Shown in pieces: positions 15,434 to 21,475 of a stretch of 21,475 nt of DNA; within the stretch, counting starts at the first letter, position 1, and every line of letters begins with the position of its first letter. Source of the stretch: an uncultured Clostridium sp. (GTDB lineage: Bacteria; Bacillota; Clostridia; Lachnospirales; Lachnospiraceae); contig URUX01000019.1 of the NCBI GenBank assembly GCA_900551135.1, positions 1 through 21,475 of the forward strand. Direction: 5' to 3'. The position numbers and the translations under genes are program-made. Below the pieces are notes generated by a model, which saw nothing but the letters and a program-made list of their open reading frames with translations, was not told where the DNA came from and made no database searches.

Positions 15434-16213
15434 ATGAAGTATAATTTGAGACGAGTAACTGGAGTTTTAGCATTCTGCGCTGCATTTTCTGCAACCTCTA
15501 TGGTAGCGTTTGCAGGCACGATTCACAACACCAGTGCTTCTTTTGCCGGTCCTGGTACAGAGCCGACACAGTTTCTGGTAAAAGTAGTAGGCGAGTCTGC
15601 ATTGATTAATACAGATACCGTAAGCGGTGAACTTCTTATGGAAGCAGATATGGATGAAACATTTCCTCTGGTTGAGGAGACATCAGACGGCTGGCTGAAG
15701 GTTCAGTTAGGCGAAGAGGAAGGTTACCTTCAGGCAGACGAGGCTGTAGAACTTCAGGAAGCGGAAGAGGAAGAGCTGGCAGCGGCTTCTGAAACGGCAG
15801 CGGCAAGTCTGGAAGAGGTCAGAAGTCAGCAGACTGCAGTGGCTGCGGCAGATCGCAGACAGCAGGTAGTCAATTATGCCATGCAGTTTTTAGGTTGTAA
15901 ATACCGTTACGGCGGAAGTAATCCGCTGACCGGAGTAGACTGTTCCGGATTCACCAGTTTTGTGATGCTCAATGGCGCAGGGGTATCCATCCCAAGAACT
16001 TCCAGGGGACAGGCAGGTGCCGGTCCGGCAGTCAGCGCTGAACAGATGCGCCCAGGTGATTTAATCTGTTATGGCAGCAAAAATTCCATCAATCATGTGG
16101 GAATGTATATTGGAAATGGCCAGATTATTCATGCATCTACAGAAAGAACCGGAGTAAAGATTTCTCCCTGGAATTACCGTACTCCTGTAAAGATTGTAAA
16201 TGTATTAGGTTAA
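15434..16213 (+). CDS. Secreted NlpC/P60 peptidoglycan hydrolase with SH3-like domain
   Basis: This 259-residue protein is probably exported and cuts peptide stems of peptidoglycan. A signal peptide ends near Ala27 (MKYNLRRVTG start, SMVAFAG cleavage region). A bacterial SH3-like domain follows (about 48-104, FPLVEETSDGWLKVQLGEEEGYL), then an acidic Ala/Glu-rich linker (105-140). The C-terminal NlpC/P60 domain has catalytic Cys170 (GVDCSGFTSFV), His221 (NHVGMYIGNG) and His233 (IIHASTER). The ATG has AGGAG 5 bases upstream. It has its own consensus promoter and terminator, so it is a single-gene unit expected to be highly expressed. It probably acts in daughter-cell separation or wall turnover, which is inference from the family. 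Confidence 0.93.
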   Translation: MKYNLRRVTGVLAFCAAFSATSMVAFAGTIHNTSASFAGPGTEPTQFLVKVVGESALINTDTVSGELLMEADMDETFPLVEETSDGWLKVQLGEEEGYLQADEAVELQEAEEEELAAASETAAASLEEVRSQQTAVAAADRRQQVVNYAMQFLGCKYRYGGSNPLTGVDCSGFTSFVMLNGAGVSIPRTSRGQAGAGPAVSAEQMRPGDLICYGSKNSINHVGMYIGNGQIIHASTERTGVKISPWNYRTPVKIVNVLG

Positions 16214-16225
16214 ATAAAAATTCTT

Positions 16226-16250
16226 AAGAATGTGCCCGGGCACATTCTTT
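16226..16250 (+). terminator. Palindromic terminator after NlpC/P60 gene
   Basis: AAGAATGTGCCC (16226-16237) followed directly by GGGCACATTCTT (16238-16249) is a perfect 24-base palindrome. As RNA it forms a stem of about 10 bp with a CCGG loop, flanked by A-rich and T-rich tracts. Confidence 0.8.
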
Positions 16251-16328
16251 ATTTCTTTATTTGGCGTATACTTTGTAGAATTTGAGCCATACTGATTTTG
16301 TAATAAAAATTAACCAGGAGGTATGGCA

Positions 16329-16493
16329 ATGAATAACAATTATCGAGACATGGAAGACAATACTTCTAAGGACTGCCGCAATAAGTCTGAGAATTCCAGC
16401 AAAAACAGCAGCCAGAACAGCAATCAGAACAAGTCTGAGAATTCCAGCAGAAACAACAGCAGAAATTCCAGCAAAAATTCCAGCAGAAATTAA
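16329..16493 (+). CDS. Small Asn/Ser-rich repeat protein, unknown function
   Basis: This 54-residue ORF starts at ATG 16329 with a strong AGGAGG (16316-16321) 7 bases upstream and ends at TAA 16491. After MNNNYRDMEDNTSKDCRNK it is almost only Asn, Ser, Lys, Arg and Gln, in units such as NSSKNSS, NSSRN. The DNA has a 19-base exact repeat (AAGTCTGAGAATTCCAGCA) at 16383 and 16431, a 48-base or 16-codon period, so it grew by repeat expansion. There is no signal peptide or membrane segment; it is basic and should be disordered. A good ribosome site and its own terminator support expression. The composition recalls small Asn/Gln-rich spore proteins of Firmicutes, but I do not recognise a family and no function is assigned. 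Confidence 0.7.
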   Translation: MNNNYRDMEDNTSKDCRNKSENSSKNSSQNSNQNKSENSSRNNSRNSSKNSSRN

Positions 16494-16505
16494 AATACTG
16501 TTGGG

Positions 16506-16544
16506 AAAAGCCGTTTCCGCCGGTGTGCGGGAACGGCTTTTTTT
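16506..16544 (+). terminator. Terminator after the small Asn/Ser-rich ORF
   Basis: Arms 16506-16520 and 16527-16541 form a 15-bp stem (one G-U pair) around CGGTGT, ending in a run of seven T. The 5' arm begins with A's, so it may work in both directions. Confidence 0.92.
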
Positions 16545-16606
16545 GGGACATTCCCATCTGCCTTGAATATACTGGTTATATACAGGAAAGACAAGGAGAT
16601 GAAAAC

Positions 16607-16918
16607 ATGGAAGCAGGGATGATTTCCTTAAAAGGACTGGAATACTGGCTGAATCAGGGACTGGCCATGCAGTTAATTGATTTGCGGATGCCTGACGATT
16701 ACCGGGCTGCTCACATTGCTGGAGCAGTTAACATTCCCTATAACCAATTGGCAGAACGAATTGGAGAACTGAAAGCAGATCCGCCGCTGGTATTTTACTG
16801 TGCAAGGGGCGGCACCAGTCTTAGGGCAGCCAGAATGGCAGCGGACAAAGGACTTCCGGCATTTTCTGTAATGGGCGGAATTACGTATTACAGAGGCTGT
16901 CATATGATTCGGAATTGA
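16607..16918 (+). CDS. Rhodanese-like domain protein
   Basis: This single-domain, 103-residue cytoplasmic protein has the rhodanese fold: LQLIDLRMPDDY-type CH2A motif (MQLIDLRMPDDYRAAHI), NIPYNQL and the active-site loop CARGGTS with Cys65, then GGITYYRG near the end. Such proteins carry a persulfide on the Cys and pass sulfur to acceptors, or act in redox sensing. ATG 16607 has AAGGAGA 7-8 bases upstream; the earlier ATG at 16523 lies inside the preceding terminator. It is followed after 55 bases by a phosphoesterase gene, possibly on the same transcript. The sulfur donor and acceptor cannot be told. Confidence 0.88.
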   Translation: MEAGMISLKGLEYWLNQGLAMQLIDLRMPDDYRAAHIAGAVNIPYNQLAERIGELKADPPLVFYCARGGTSLRAARMAADKGLPAFSVMGGITYYRGCHMIRN

Positions 16919-16973
16919 CAAGTTCAGGCCATGGCTATAAAATAAAAACACGAGATAATAAAGGAGAATGTAC

Positions 16974-17516
16974 ATGAAAATACTGTTTGCTTCTGATATT
17001 CACGGTTCCGCATACTATTGCGGAAAACTTTTGGAAATATACCGTCAGTCCGGTGCAGAACGCATGGTACTGTTGGGCGATATTTTGTACCATGGTCCCC
17101 GTAATGACCTGCCAAAGGAATATGCTCCCAAGCAGGTCATTGCTATGCTCAACGAATACAAAGATCAGATTTATGCTGTAAGAGGAAATTGTGACACAGA
17201 GGTAGATCAGATGGTGTTGGAATTTCCTGTTCTGGCAGATTACGCTCTTTTGTCATTTAATGGCAGAACGTTTTATGCAACCCACGGCCATGTATACAAT
17301 CAGGATCACCTTCCTCCGGTTCAGGCAGGAGACATTTTGATTCATGGTCATACCCATCTGCTGAAGGCGGAAAAAGCTGGGGACATTACGGTGCTGAATC
17401 CAGGCTCCGTTTCCATTCCCAAGGGAGGAAATCCCAATACTTACGCCATGTTAGAGGACAATGTATTTACCATTTATTCTCTGGACGGAGAAGTGGTAAA
17501 GCAGATGGAACTGTAG
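16974..17516 (+). CDS. yfcE: YfcE/MJ0936-type metallophosphoesterase
   Basis: This 180-residue enzyme has all motifs of the two-metal calcineurin-like phosphoesterases: FASDIHG (6-12), LLGDILYHGPRND, RGNCDTEVD, ATHGH and IHGHTH, with the trailing LNPGSVSIPKGG typical of YfcE. Such proteins hydrolyse phosphodiesters in vitro; the physiological substrate is not known. The insertion HGPRNDLPKEYAPKQV after the second motif is characteristic of the YfcE subgroup. ATG 16974 has AGGAG 7 bases before it; a second ATG at 16968 would leave too little space. It is upstream of the RNA methyltransferase gene by 35 bases. Another, shorter phosphoesterase of the same superfamily is encoded at 20683. Confidence 0.92.
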   Translation: MKILFASDIHGSAYYCGKLLEIYRQSGAERMVLLGDILYHGPRNDLPKEYAPKQVIAMLNEYKDQIYAVRGNCDTEVDQMVLEFPVLADYALLSFNGRTFYATHGHVYNQDHLPPVQAGDILIHGHTHLLKAEKAGDITVLNPGSVSIPKGGNPNTYAMLEDNVFTIYSLDGEVVKQMEL

Positions 17517-17551
17517 TACCTGTAAACCCCGTTTCAGAGAGGATAACAATA

Positions 17552-18736
17552 TTGAAGACAATGGAACTGATTGCTCCCTGCCATTTTGGCCTGGAAGCGG
17601 TTTTAAAGAATGAAATTTACGATTTGGGATATGAAATCTCCAAAGTAGAAGATGGCAGAGTGACCTTTATTGGAGACGAAGAGGCGATTTGCCGCGCCAA
17701 TGTATTTTTGCGGACAGCAGAACGGGTTTTATTAAAAGTAGGAAGCTTTCCGGCTACTACTTTTGAAGAACTGTTTCAGGGAACCAGAACGATTCCGTGG
17801 GAAGAATATCTGCCTCAGGATGGAAAATTCTGGGTAGCAAAGGCATCTTCGATTAAGAGCAAATTATTCAGCCCTTCTGATATTCAGTCGATCATGAAAA
17901 AAGCTATGGTAGAGAGAATGAAATCCCATTATGGGGTTTCCTGGTTCCCTGAGACAGGAGCCAGCTTTCCGCTGAGAGTATTTCTGTTTAAAGATGTAGT
18001 TACCATCGGCATTGATACCAGCGGGGATTCTTTACATAAGAGGGGATACCGGACTCTGACCAGTAAAGCGCCTATTACCGAGACGCTGGCGGCCGCTCTG
18101 CTTATGCTGACTCCCTGGAATAAGGATCGGATTTTGGTAGACCCGTTCTGTGGGAGCGGAACCTTTCCCATTGAGGCAGCTATGATGGCAGCCAATATTG
18201 CTCCTGGAATGGAACGTTCGTTTCTGGCTGAAGACTGGAAAGGGCTGATTAAAAGAAAATTCTGGTATGAAGCCATGGACGAAGCCGGCGATTTGGTAGA
18301 TCGGACAGTTCAGACAGACATTCAGGGGTACGACATAGATGCCAGTATTGTAAAAGCTGCCAGAACCAATGCCCAGGCTGCAGGTGTGGATCATTTAATC
18401 CATTTTCAGCAGCGTCCGGTCAGCGAGTTAAGTCATCCAAAGAAATACGGATTTATTATTTCCAATCCTCCTTATGGCGAGCGGATTGAGGAAAAGGAAA
18501 ATCTGCCAGCATTGTACCGGGAGATTGGAGAACGCTATGCAGCGCTGGATTCCTGGTCGATGTATCTGATTACTGCTTATGGAGATGCCGAGAAGTTTAT
18601 TGGGCGCAAGGCAGATAAAAACCGGAAAATTTATAACGGCATGATGAAAACTTATTTTTACCAGTTTATGGGGCCGAAACCGCCCAGACGGGACAAGACT
18701 GCGTCTGCAGGAAAGGCAGAACATGCGGCAGAATAA
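17552..18736 (+). CDS. THUMP-domain class I RNA methyltransferase (RlmL/YpsC-like)
   Basis: This 394-residue enzyme probably methylates a guanine N2 in 23S rRNA using S-adenosylmethionine. An N-terminal ferredoxin-like/THUMP region (about 1-155, MELIAPCHFGLEAVLKNEI) binds RNA. The Rossmann methyltransferase domain follows with SAM-binding DPFCGSGTFPIEAAMMA (from Asp197), acidic GYDIDASIV, and catalytic NPPYGERI (from Asn305). Unlike E. coli RlmL it lacks a second methyltransferase half, as in Firmicutes homologues. The start is probably TTG 17552, because AGAGAGG lies 9 bases before it, while ATG 17561 is 18 bases away. Its last 14 bases overlap the start of the protease gene. Confidence 0.9.
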   Translation: MKTMELIAPCHFGLEAVLKNEIYDLGYEISKVEDGRVTFIGDEEAICRANVFLRTAERVLLKVGSFPATTFEELFQGTRTIPWEEYLPQDGKFWVAKASSIKSKLFSPSDIQSIMKKAMVERMKSHYGVSWFPETGASFPLRVFLFKDVVTIGIDTSGDSLHKRGYRTLTSKAPITETLAAALLMLTPWNKDRILVDPFCGSGTFPIEAAMMAANIAPGMERSFLAEDWKGLIKRKFWYEAMDEAGDLVDRTVQTDIQGYDIDASIVKAARTNAQAAGVDHLIHFQQRPVSELSHPKKYGFIISNPPYGERIEEKENLPALYREIGERYAALDSWSMYLITAYGDAEKFIGRKADKNRKIYNGMMKTYFYQFMGPKPPRRDKTASAGKAEHAAE

Positions 18737-20078
18737 AAGAGGTGTCAATAAAATAAAAGGGCTTTTGTTAATCGGCTTGGCTGCTGCTGCCGTAACCGGA
18801 TGCCTGAAGGAAACTCCGGTTTCTACACCGCCTGGAGCGTTTGTCCAGCCCTTTGAATCAGGAACGCTTCTAAAAGAGACGTATTCCACAGCCGGAGAAA
18901 ACCAGGTTCTGCCATCTGCATATGACAGCCGGAGAGAAGGCAGGGCTCCGCAGGTGAAAAACCAGCAGAATCTGGGGACTTGCTGGGCATTTGCTTCTTT
19001 GAGTGCCCTGGAGTCATCTCTGCTGCCGGAAGAAACCTGGGATTTTTCAGAAGATCATATGTCTATTCAAAACAGTTTTTGCATGGGTCAGAATGCAGGC
19101 GGCGATTATATTATGTCTTTGGCATATCTTCTGGCCTGGCAGGGACCGGTAACGGAGGGAGAAGATCCCTATAATGACGGGATTTCACCGGACAATCTGG
19201 CACCGTCCAAACACGTTCAGGAAGTACAGATTCTTCCTCCGGGCGATCGGCAGGCCATAAAGCAGGCAGTCTTAAGGACAGGCGGCGTTCAGAGTTCCCT
19301 GTATACGTCTCTGAAAAATTCAGACAGTGAGTCCGTATATTATCAGAAGGCAGAGGCAGCTTATTACTATGATGGTCAGGCAGAACCCAACCATGATGTG
19401 GTGATTGTGGGGTGGGATGATGCGTATCCAAAAGAAAAGTTTACCATCATGCCTCCGGATGACGGAGCATTTTTGTGTGTCAGCAGTTGGGGAGAAGCAT
19501 TTGGAGACGGGGGATACTTTTACGTATCCTACTATGATGCCAATATGGGGCAGACAAATCTGGTGTATTCCAGAATTGACAATCCGGATAATTATGATAA
19601 GATTTACCAGACAGATTTGTGCGGCTGGTCCGGTCAGGCCGGATACGGCTCAGAGACTGCTTTTGGGGCTAATATATACCAGGCAGATGAACAGGAACTG
19701 CTTTGCGCCGCTGGTTTTTACGCTACAGGTCCGGACACGGATTACGAGATTTACGGAATCCGAAATCCTTCTGCAGATTTTGCAGACAGAAAGCTTTTGG
19801 CAAAGGGGACTGTTAAGCAGGCCGGATATTATACCATTGATTTTGCAAATCCGATGGAAATCGGATCGGGAGACAGGTTCGGGGTAATGATAAAGATTAC
19901 AACCAGAGACAGTGTTCAGCCGATGGCCATTGAGTATCAGGCAGACCCCGGAAAAGGAAAGGTGGATATTACAGACGGGGAAGGATACTTAAGCTATGAT
20001 GGTATCCATTTTCAGAGAACGGAGTCATCCATGGGATGTAATATCTGTCTAAAGGCATATGCAAGGAGAATATCATGA
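18723..20078 (+). CDS. C1 (papain-like) family lipoprotein peptidase with lectin-like C-terminal domain
   Basis: This 451-residue protein has a lipoprotein signal with lipobox ending at Cys27 (AAAVTGC), so it should be anchored to the outer face of the membrane. The papain-like domain (about 62-275) has Gln81 and nucleophile Cys87 (NQQNLGTCWAFA) and His224 (NHDVVIVGWDD). The third catalytic residue, usually Asn in a 'KNSWG' motif, is Ser254 here (CVSSWGEAFGDGGYFYVSYYD). A C-terminal region (about 315-448, AAGFYATGPDTDYEIYGI, GYYTIDF, RFGVMIKI) matches the lectin-like domain found in clostridial C1 proteases. The ATG overlaps the previous gene by 14 bases, and its stop overlaps the next ATG. 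Substrates are unknown. Activity may be altered by the Ser. Confidence 0.9.
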   Translation: MRQNKRGVNKIKGLLLIGLAAAAVTGCLKETPVSTPPGAFVQPFESGTLLKETYSTAGENQVLPSAYDSRREGRAPQVKNQQNLGTCWAFASLSALESSLLPEETWDFSEDHMSIQNSFCMGQNAGGDYIMSLAYLLAWQGPVTEGEDPYNDGISPDNLAPSKHVQEVQILPPGDRQAIKQAVLRTGGVQSSLYTSLKNSDSESVYYQKAEAAYYYDGQAEPNHDVVIVGWDDAYPKEKFTIMPPDDGAFLCVSSWGEAFGDGGYFYVSYYDANMGQTNLVYSRIDNPDNYDKIYQTDLCGWSGQAGYGSETAFGANIYQADEQELLCAAGFYATGPDTDYEIYGIRNPSADFADRKLLAKGTVKQAGYYTIDFANPMEIGSGDRFGVMIKITTRDSVQPMAIEYQADPGKGKVDITDGEGYLSYDGIHFQRTESSMGCNICLKAYARRIS

Positions 20079-20686
20079 AACATACCATAGTTTTTGCCAC
20101 AGGAAATGAAGGGAAAATGAGAGAAGTGCGGATGATTCTGGCAGATCTGGGAATGGAAATTTTATCCATGAAGGAAGCAGGAGCAAATCCGGAGATTGAA
20201 GAAGACGGACAGACTTTTGCTGAAAATGCAGAAATAAAAGCCAGAGCTGTATGGGAGTGTACCGGCGGTATTGTTTTGGCAGATGATTCCGGTCTGGTAG
20301 TAGACTATCTTGGAGGGGAACCGGGAGTTTATTCTGCCAGATATATGGGAGAGGATACGTCTTATACCATTAAGAATCAGGCGATTATTGACCGGGTGGC
20401 AGAGGCAAAAGGAGAGGAGCGGGCTGCCAGGTTTGCCTGCGATATTGCAGCAGTTCTGCCGGATGGCACTGTGATTCATACCGAAGGGTTTATGGAAGGC
20501 CGTATTGCAGAAAAACCGGCCGGACAGGAGGGATTCGGATATGATCCGATTTTATATATTCCCGAATTGGGAGTTACCAGCGCAGAACTGACACTGGAAC
20601 AGAAAAACCAGATCAGCCACAGGGGGAAAGCGCTGAGAGCAATGAAAGAAGAGCTTTTTAAGAGATACAAAGGAGAAGAAAAATGA
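20075..20686 (+). CDS. rdgB: XTP/dITP diphosphatase (RdgB/HAM1 family)
   Basis: This 203-residue cytoplasmic enzyme removes pyrophosphate from non-canonical purine triphosphates (dITP, XTP), keeping them out of DNA and RNA. Signatures include FATGNEGKMREV (phosphate loop), EDGQTFAENAEIKARA, LADDSGLVVDYLGGEPGVYSARYMG with the catalytic Asp, QEGFGYDPILYIPE and SHRGKALRAM. The length matches the family. The ATG overlaps the previous stop in ATGA and the stop overlaps the next gene's ATG, so it is translationally coupled on both sides. The pairing with a YfcE-like phosphoesterase downstream is common in Firmicutes. Confidence 0.95.
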   Translation: MKHTIVFATGNEGKMREVRMILADLGMEILSMKEAGANPEIEEDGQTFAENAEIKARAVWECTGGIVLADDSGLVVDYLGGEPGVYSARYMGEDTSYTIKNQAIIDRVAEAKGEERAARFACDIAAVLPDGTVIHTEGFMEGRIAEKPAGQEGFGYDPILYIPELGVTSAELTLEQKNQISHRGKALRAMKEELFKRYKGEEK

Positions 20687-21180
20687 AAATTTTAATTGTC
20701 AGTGATACCCACCGCAGGGATGACAATCTGAAAAAAGTGATAGAACAGGTAAAACCGGTTGATATGTTTATCCATCTGGGAGATGCAGAAGGCAGCGAGC
20801 AGTTTATTCCGGAATGGCTGAATCCGGATTGCGATATTCAGATGGTGCGGGGAAACAATGACTTTTTCTCCATGCTGGACAGGGAACGGGAAATCCGCAT
20901 TGGAAAATACCGGGTGCTGCTGACACATGGCCATTATTATAACGTGTCTCTGGGAACCGAGATGATTACCAATGAGGCGGCAGAGAGAAAACTGGATATT
21001 GTTATGTTTGGACATACTCACCGGCCCTGTTATGAAGTCAAGGATGATATTGTGGTATTGAATCCGGGCAGTCTGTCTTATCCCCGTCAGGAGGGAAGAA
21101 AGCCGTCCTATATGATTATGGAACTGGATGAAACTGGCCGGGCTCACTTTGAACTCTGTTATGTAGAGCGGGAATGGTGA
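20683..21180 (+). CDS. YfcE/MJ0936-type metallophosphoesterase, short form
   Basis: This 165-residue enzyme carries the two-metal phosphoesterase motifs: VSDTHRRDDNL, HLGDAEG, VRGNNDFF, LTHGHYYNV and FGHTHRP, followed by LNPGSLSYPRQ. It lacks the insertion of the longer homologue at 16974 and belongs to the common MJ0936/YsnB-like subgroup encoded next to rdgB in many Firmicutes. The physiological substrate is unknown. The ATG overlaps the rdgB stop in ATGA, with GGAG just upstream, so the two are co-translated. It is the last gene of the run. Confidence 0.92.
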   Translation: MKILIVSDTHRRDDNLKKVIEQVKPVDMFIHLGDAEGSEQFIPEWLNPDCDIQMVRGNNDFFSMLDREREIRIGKYRVLLTHGHYYNVSLGTEMITNEAAERKLDIVMFGHTHRPCYEVKDDIVVLNPGSLSYPRQEGRKPSYMIMELDETGRAHFELCYVEREW

Positions 21181-21206
21181 AGGAAACTGATACCAGCCAG
21201 AAAGAA

Positions 21207-21300
21207 AAGGCGGCTGCTGTAAATGGCAGGCTTCTTCGGAGAGGATGCAGTCCGATAATTCTTCGAAGAAGCGGCAGGTTCCAACGGTAAAATGTGCCTT
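21207..21300 (+). other. Structured intergenic region after the phosphoesterase gene
   Basis: GCTTCTTCG (21230-21238) pairs with CGAAGAAGC (21264-21272), and AAGGC (21207-21211) could pair with GCCTT (21296-21300) to enclose it. No T-run follows, so this is a weak terminator candidate. The gap to the tRNA (21181-21424) contains no ORF I can support; 21301-21343 is almost pure A/T and could act as an UP element. Confidence 0.35.
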
Positions 21301-21343
21301 AAAAATAAAAAACTCAAAAAAATAAAAAAATTTAAAAAAAAGG

Positions 21344-21372
21344 TTGACTTTTGAAAACACATAGTATATAAT
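21344..21372 (+). promoter_or_regulatory. Promoter of the tRNA gene
   Basis: TTGACT (21344-21349), a 17-base spacer and a perfect TATAAT (21367-21372) lie after a long A-rich tract. The predicted start near 21379 is about 46 bases before the tRNA. Confidence 0.85.
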
Positions 21373-21424
21373 CAATCTTGCGTTGAGGGAAAGCGATAAA
21401 AACAACAACGACTTCCCAGTAAAA

Positions 21425-21475
21425 CGGGGTGTGGCTCAGCTTGGCTAGAGCGCCTGGTTTGGGACCAGGAGGTCG
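21425..21475 (+). tRNA. tRNA-Pro (anticodon UGG), partial at window end
   Basis: The sequence begins CGGGGTG (acceptor strand), then TG and a D-arm GCTCAGCTTGGCTAGAGC with conserved GG. The anticodon stem CCTGG/CCAGG (21453-21457, 21465-21469) closes the loop TTTGGGA, giving anticodon TGG at 21460-21462. The gene is cut by the window edge after the start of the variable region. UGG reads proline CCN codons. Confidence 0.93.

Noticed and set aside
16383..16490. Possible CRISPR-like short repeats
   Set aside because: The repeats are in-frame codon repeats of a small protein, without regular spacers.
16366..16557. Minus-strand Cys/Trp-rich 63-codon frame
   Set aside because: It is the antisense of the small Asn/Ser-rich ORF plus its terminator and has no ribosome site.
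20692..21408. 238-codon minus-strand frame over the short phosphoesterase gene and the A-rich region
   Set aside because: Its start lies in the tRNA promoter region, the N-terminus comes from an A/T tract, and the rest mirrors a conserved phosphoesterase.

Overview
The window looks like chromosomal DNA from an anaerobic Gram-positive of the Lachnospiraceae / Clostridium cluster XIVa type. This is inferred from strong AGGAGG-type ribosome binding sites, TTGACA/TATAAT promoters, hairpin plus T-run terminators, the gene families present (clostridial C1 peptidase with a lectin-like tail, DUF1015 beside serC-serA, Lachnospiraceae-style tyrosine recombinases, an IS1182-type transposase) and an AT-leaning moderate-GC composition. 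No species can be named.

Region 1 (1-4480) is accessory. It begins with the last 32 codons of a sugar ABC transporter permease. Two tandem, related tyrosine recombinases follow on the minus strand; the promoter-proximal one is broken by one in-frame TAA. Divergent from them is a secreted aromatic-repeat (cell-wall-binding type) surface protein. Its 3' end has been replaced, in frame, by an IS1182-family transposase that lost its N-terminus and first catalytic Asp, giving one 676-codon chimeric ORF. The gap between recombinases and surface gene carries an imperfect inverted repeat and opposed promoters. Hairpins and a possible minus-strand gene remnant lie before the next operon.

Region 2 (4459-11394) is a biosynthetic operon leuB-ilvD-ilvB-serC-serA. 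It has a good promoter before leuB and a clear terminator after serA. It supplies steps of branched-chain amino acid synthesis and the first two steps of serine synthesis. No ilvN/ilvH, ilvC or serB is in the window. DUF1015 follows the terminator.

Region 3 (12679-16544) holds a MarR-type repressor, whose 3' end overlaps that of the DUF1015 gene and which is divergent from an ftsH membrane protease gene. An AT-rich palindrome and an mRNA leader hairpin lie between them. Next come a secreted SH3/NlpC-P60 cell-wall hydrolase with a consensus promoter and a 54-codon Asn/Ser-rich repeat protein, each closed by its own terminator.

Region 4 (16607-21475) is a plus-strand run of housekeeping genes: rhodanese, YfcE-like phosphoesterase, THUMP/RlmL-like RNA methyltransferase, a C1-family lipoprotein protease, XTP/dITP pyrophosphatase and a second YfcE-like phosphoesterase. 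The last four are joined by short overlaps. The window ends inside a tRNA-Pro(UGG) gene behind a strong promoter.
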